In this document: positions 60,701 through 64,000 of the stretch, in pieces
How positions within the stretch are numbered: position 1 is the stretch's first letter
How the letters are laid out: each line of letters begins with the position of its first letter
Source: Rotaria macrura
Lineage: Eukaryota; Rotifera; Eurotatoria; Philodinida; Philodinidae
DNA: 64,000 nucleotides
Direction: 5' to 3'
Assembly (NCBI GenBank): GCA_900239685.1
Contig: OENT01000057.1
Location: 1-64,000, forward strand
Program-made: the position numbers and the translations under genes
The notes under the pieces: model-generated
The model's input: only the letters and a program-made list of their open reading frames with translations
Database searches by the model: none
Told to the model about the DNA's origin: nothing

Positions 60701-61268
60701 AATTTATATGCTCCTATTTAGTTAGAATTATAAATATATTTGGATAGTTGAGTTGATTGTCATTTAACTATATAAAATAAAAACGACTTAGGTAACACAC
60801 ATGATTTATTCTATTCACAATTGAAGTCAGTCTTTTTGGTTTCCAAGAATGATATGAATGTTCTCTTCTAGAAAAACATATGCCAACTTTGTCATAGAGA
60901 CAACATATGGAAACTTGAACAATTGTTTCACTTTTATGGCAATCTTACACTCCATTGTAATTGACAAACTAAGTAATTGATTTGCGTTGGCATCATACAT
61001 TTGCGAAGAAATGTTCGCAATTGGAAAGATGTGTATAAAAAAAAACGAAAATGAAAAATGACGCCAAATTGACGAAAGTCAATATGATCACACGTTCTAT
61101 CTAATTTTAAAATCGATCGAAAAATAAAATGTTTACTTGAAGATTTTGCACAATAAATCGTTTGCCTGAAATCATGATTGTAATACGATCTCGTTGTTCA
61201 TCTTGAAGCAGCGGATGCAATTTAACAATTTGGTTGAAACTGTTTGCCTCTCTAGAGTTCATTATCAT
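57751..61268 (-). CDS. Divergent Kv-type voltage-gated potassium channel (10 exons, 414 aa)
   Basis: Exons (complement): 61137-61268, 59481-59629, 59324-59417, 59081-59241, 58822-59023, 58552-58759, 58402-58485, 58029-58093, 57910-57965, 57751-57844; 1245 nt in frame. It is a plasma-membrane K+ channel subunit. The T1 tetramerisation domain (about 20-125) has DRITIMISGKRF, LFPQTLLGND, FDRHPSVFESVLYYYLNPG and FYEELRFWNIDEG. S1-S6 follow. S4 reads FRIYRLARHVLNLR: gating arginines at 284, 287, 290 and 296, with Leu at 293 where the fourth charge belongs. The pore holds the filter TTLGYGD (354-360), a K+-selective signature. S6 CALAGIIVFNMPTTIIF aligns with CAIAGVLTIALPVPVIV of Shaker but has PTT in place of PVP. 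The C-terminal tail is very short (about 20 aa). I cannot assign Kv1, 2, 3 or 4 with certainty. It starts 143 bp downstream of the RING gene's stop, on the same strand. Confidence 0.92.
59630..61136 (-). other. Kv channel intron 1 (1.5 kb), nothing seen
   Basis: The intron separates the first T1 exon from the rest of T1. Phase is 0 on both sides. A short plus-strand open frame at 60007-60219 has no recognisable content. Confidence 0.55.
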
Positions 61269-61337
61269 TACTATTGTTATTTAAAATTATAATTCTTTAT
61301 TTTTTTAGTTGCTAAGCTATTTTATTTAAAAACATCA

Positions 61338-61339
61338 CT
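61338..61339 (-). promoter_or_regulatory. Splice-acceptor-like site upstream of the Kv channel start
   Basis: On the minus strand GCTCTTTTTTTCAG lies 70 nt before the ATG at 61268 and about 17 nt after an AATAAA (61356-61361) belonging to the upstream RING gene. This is a compact poly(A)-then-acceptor arrangement inside a 143-bp gap. Confidence 0.45.
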
Positions 61340-61355
61340 GAAAAAAAGAGCATTG

Positions 61356-61361
61356 TTTATT
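61356..61361 (-). terminator. Poly(A) signal AATAAA for the RING gene
   Basis: On the minus strand GACAAATAAACAATG lies about 50 nt after the RING gene's stop. Confidence 0.55.
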
Positions 61362-61411
61362 TGTCATGACGAAATACAAAACAAAAGTTACAAAAATAGA
61401 ACTTCGAAATG

Positions 61412-62364
61412 TTAATGTTCATCATCTGATCGAAACGATGGATTTTCTTCACCATGTAGATCATCTTTTATTAAGCCGGATATTGTTGGTATAGGTGTTT
61501 GAGATTCCATATGAACCATAACTTGTTGATTTTGTTCATCTTGTTGTCGAAGAACACTCTCATCATCATTATCATCATCCCCATCAGCAGCACTGTCATT
61601 ATCATTTCCATCGTGTTCAATAGATCGCAACGGGGCTGTTGTGATGATTGAAGTTTGAAATGTTGGCATAAGATTTTCTGATACAGTTGAAGTACGATCA
61701 ATACTGGATCCAGCAACCGATATACGATATGCAATGAGTATGTCAAGATTGCATAGTGGACAATGTCGATGATTAATTAACCATGGATCGATACATTGCT
61801 GATGAAATCTATGGCCACAGGCTAAAGAAACGATGAACAATGAAGATATTATTTTTTTTTAAATAATCAGTAAAAACTTCTTTTAGCGTATCTTACTTAA
61901 TTGTCGGACAGTGTCGCCTGTTTTGATTATATCCAAACAAACAACACATGAGTCATCTGTGGAAATATTTTCGCTAATAGTCACTAATGGTATTCGTGTT
62001 AGTGCTTTCTTTGCCGCATTGATTAAACGATTTTCTAAGCGATCTTTAGTTGCACGTGTACGATTTCGTTGAAAACAATAGAAAATAAACCATGACAAAC
62101 AAGAACATAGAAGTACGAAAATAGCCACTATAATAAATACAATCGTTCCTTTTGAACCATACCATAGATCGCCTTGACTCGAATTATCATGGGTAGCACC
62201 TATAGGTTCTAATGTTAGATTCAACTTTGTTCGACTATCGATAGCTATTTGAAATAAGACTGAGCCAACGGATTTTTGAACATATAAAGATAATATATCT
62301 GAATTATTTTGTAAAATATCATATGTATCTTGATTAGTACTTTGAGGATCATAGATAATAACAG
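61412..62364 (-). CDS. PA-TM-RING E3 ubiquitin ligase, Goliath/RNF130-like (3' two exons, partial)
   Basis: Exons complement(61897..62364) and complement(61412..61821); about 292 residues seen. The family consists of endosomal or membrane E3 ligases with a luminal protease-associated (PA) domain, one transmembrane helix and a cytosolic RING-H2. The first visible exon begins inside the PA domain (VIIYDPQS ... [11 protein letters not shown]). A transmembrane segment [20 protein letters not shown] follows, then a basic stop-transfer stretch. The RING-H2 starts CVVCLD and ends [20 protein letters not shown] then CPLCNLDIL; the DPWL...H..CPLC..DIL spacing is the Goliath/RNF130/RNF149/RNF150 type. 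The tail is Asp- and Asn-rich. The first exon has a phase-1 acceptor, so at least one upstream exon with signal peptide and the front of the PA domain must exist. I did not find it within 62365-64000. Confidence 0.85.
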
Positions 62365-64000
62365 CTAAAATTTAAAACAAAATTGATTCGATTCTAAATT
62401 TTTTTCAATACTTCGGGTAAATAGTAGCAGTGTGAAGGTTACAAATCGTTTTCATGTAACATGATACACTGGAGTATTGTAGCGTAGTGCGTACGCGAAC
62501 GGATCATCCTCTTTTCGACAGAGAGAGACATCTCGATAATCCTCTTATTGACGATGGGAATAATGTCTGTGTCATGTTTCACACCTTATCCTACAAAGAT
62601 TACGCAAACAGTTTTACACCTAGATAAAATATTTTGCTTAGTATTAATTATATTTTTATTAGATACTACTTTTGAAGTTGTCTAAAAATAAACGGACAAT
62701 CGTATTCCTGTATGTGATTAAATGCAGAAATTTGATGCTACAAATTCTTTGAACGATAGTTAAATCGTTAAATGATTGTATTCTAAGCAGTTATCAAAAC
62801 GAGGGCGTGATACTGATCTTGAAAAAAAATTCAAACCGTAAATATGCTGATGTCAAGATGGCATAATTTTTTAGACTGCTTCTATATTGAGAATGGTGAT
62901 ACTTTTAAGTAGCATCCAGGTGTGGAAAGACTGCGTCATGTGTCGCATACGAATGAAAGGAAATCGTGAGAAGAGTAAATGACAAAAAAAAATGATTAAC
63001 TTTTACCTTGTTAGAAAGTCAACATGCGAGACTCGTATACGCATCGCATAAATCAATTCTGAACAGGGTACAATTTGACTAATTTTTGCCTTGATATAAA
63101 TGCAAACTATTTATTATAAACCATGATAGAACAATAGAACGTGAATTAATAGACTGATGAAACTACTCTATACTGTTTAGTCAGACTGTTAATTTTACAC
63201 TCCTAACCTAAATCTTTAATATATCATTTTCGTCCTTTGCTGTCGGTTTTTGTGAGTCGGCTATGATTTGCGAAAATTATCATGAAGTGAACTCTTTCTA
63301 TGATGACAAATTTTATGATATGTTTCGGATTTCGATGCACTCATGCTCGATTTATCAAAAGTATAAAGATGATCAGTGTCCGTTGACGAACGATTTTTAA
63401 ACGATCTTTTCGAACAAAAATAATATCTTCTCTTGTGATCGTTGAAAATATGTTTCTTCGTAGAAGAACATCCGTTGTATGATTGATAATGTGCGCACTT
63501 TATAAAATATTAGGAAAATAATTAATTTTTGATTATTATTCAACAAATCATTCAAATTATATGGTATCTACATATCTTACGTTGTAGTCGCGAATCGCGA
63601 TGAAAGCAATTTATTCAGCATTAAATTCTACTATAACATCTCGTTATATGTATGAAAGATTCTCTTCTAAGATCGAATGAATAAGCAACTTTTATTCAAT
63701 ATGATTATCATATTAAATTTCTTATTTGAAATCTATCAACTGTTTCTAAAACTTAAGATTAACTTCTTTTGTGGTACACTTTATGCAGCAATAAAACTTT
63801 AACTTGAAGCTCTGTATTATAGTGTCATAAAATGCATAATAAAAAAGGTTTGTTTATTAATACTAAATATCAATTTAATTAAAAGCTTCTATTACCACTT
63901 CATTATGAACGTATTACATATTTCGAAAGACGGATTATATGTAGGCTTATAGAGAAATATTTCCTGTATTCATCGGTAAATATATTATTCCATCGACATC
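62365..64000. other. No exon identified; expected to contain or precede the 5' exons of the RING gene
   Basis: The RING gene still needs a signal peptide and PA-domain start on the minus strand. I looked for a hydrophobic start and PA motifs and did not find a convincing exon in these 1.6 kb, so they probably lie past the right edge or in a short exon I missed. Confidence 0.4.

Noticed and set aside
1..64000. tRNA, rRNA, CRISPR arrays, bacterial-type operons or integrases
   Set aside because: I looked for tRNA B-box motifs, direct-repeat arrays and prokaryotic coding density. None was seen, and the intron-rich animal gene content explains the window.

Overview
The window is metazoan nuclear DNA. 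It is AT-rich, and its protein genes are split by many GT-AG introns, mostly 45-90 bp with some of 1-3 kb. The gene set is animal-type: a Pax2/5/8 transcription factor, ciliary rootletin, a voltage-gated K+ channel, IQCE and a Goliath-type RING protein. Compact introns plus several splice acceptors lying just upstream of start codons, which suggest spliced-leader trans-splicing, would fit a bdelloid rotifer. That taxonomic guess is an inference; nothing in the window proves it. I see no rRNA, tRNA, CRISPR or intact transposase.

Layout. (1) 1-3240: the first two coding exons of a minus-strand alanine aminotransferase, with no further exons visible in the next 2.9 kb. (2) 3553-10202, plus: IQCE homologue, 19 exons. 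(3) 10408-12694, minus: Pax2/5/8, 7 exons, converging on IQCE, with an unusual complete but degenerate homeodomain. (4) 12695-16140: gene-free. (5) 16141-37698, minus: rootletin (CROCC), 33 coding exons, about 2139 aa. Its introns hold two candidate alternative first exons, a fold-back element and one copy of a dispersed repeat. (6) 39596-51774, plus: a same-strand cluster of GTPBP4 (NOG1), UNG, UBOX5 and METTL18; UBOX5 and METTL18 are only 45 bp apart. (7) 51959-52524: a piggyBac-like MITE. (8) 54006-57146, minus: an unrecognised 553-aa protein with a PTB-like N-terminus, an Arg/Ser-rich stretch, a Gln-rich tract and a C-terminal coiled coil. (9) 57751-61268, minus: divergent Kv-type K+ channel. 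(10) 61412-62364, minus: 3' part of a PA-TM-RING (Goliath/RNF130-like) E3 ligase whose 5' exons I could not find.

Functionally this is a mixed neighbourhood. Rootletin and IQCE are cilium proteins (rootlet; ciliary base). GTPBP4 and METTL18 both act on the 60S ribosomal subunit. UNG and UBOX5 are nuclear base-excision and ubiquitin functions. All exon coordinates were derived by hand from splice signals, reading-frame phase and remembered family alignments; every multi-exon model except the partial ones closes in frame from ATG to stop. Homology statements come from recognising the sequence, not from a database search.
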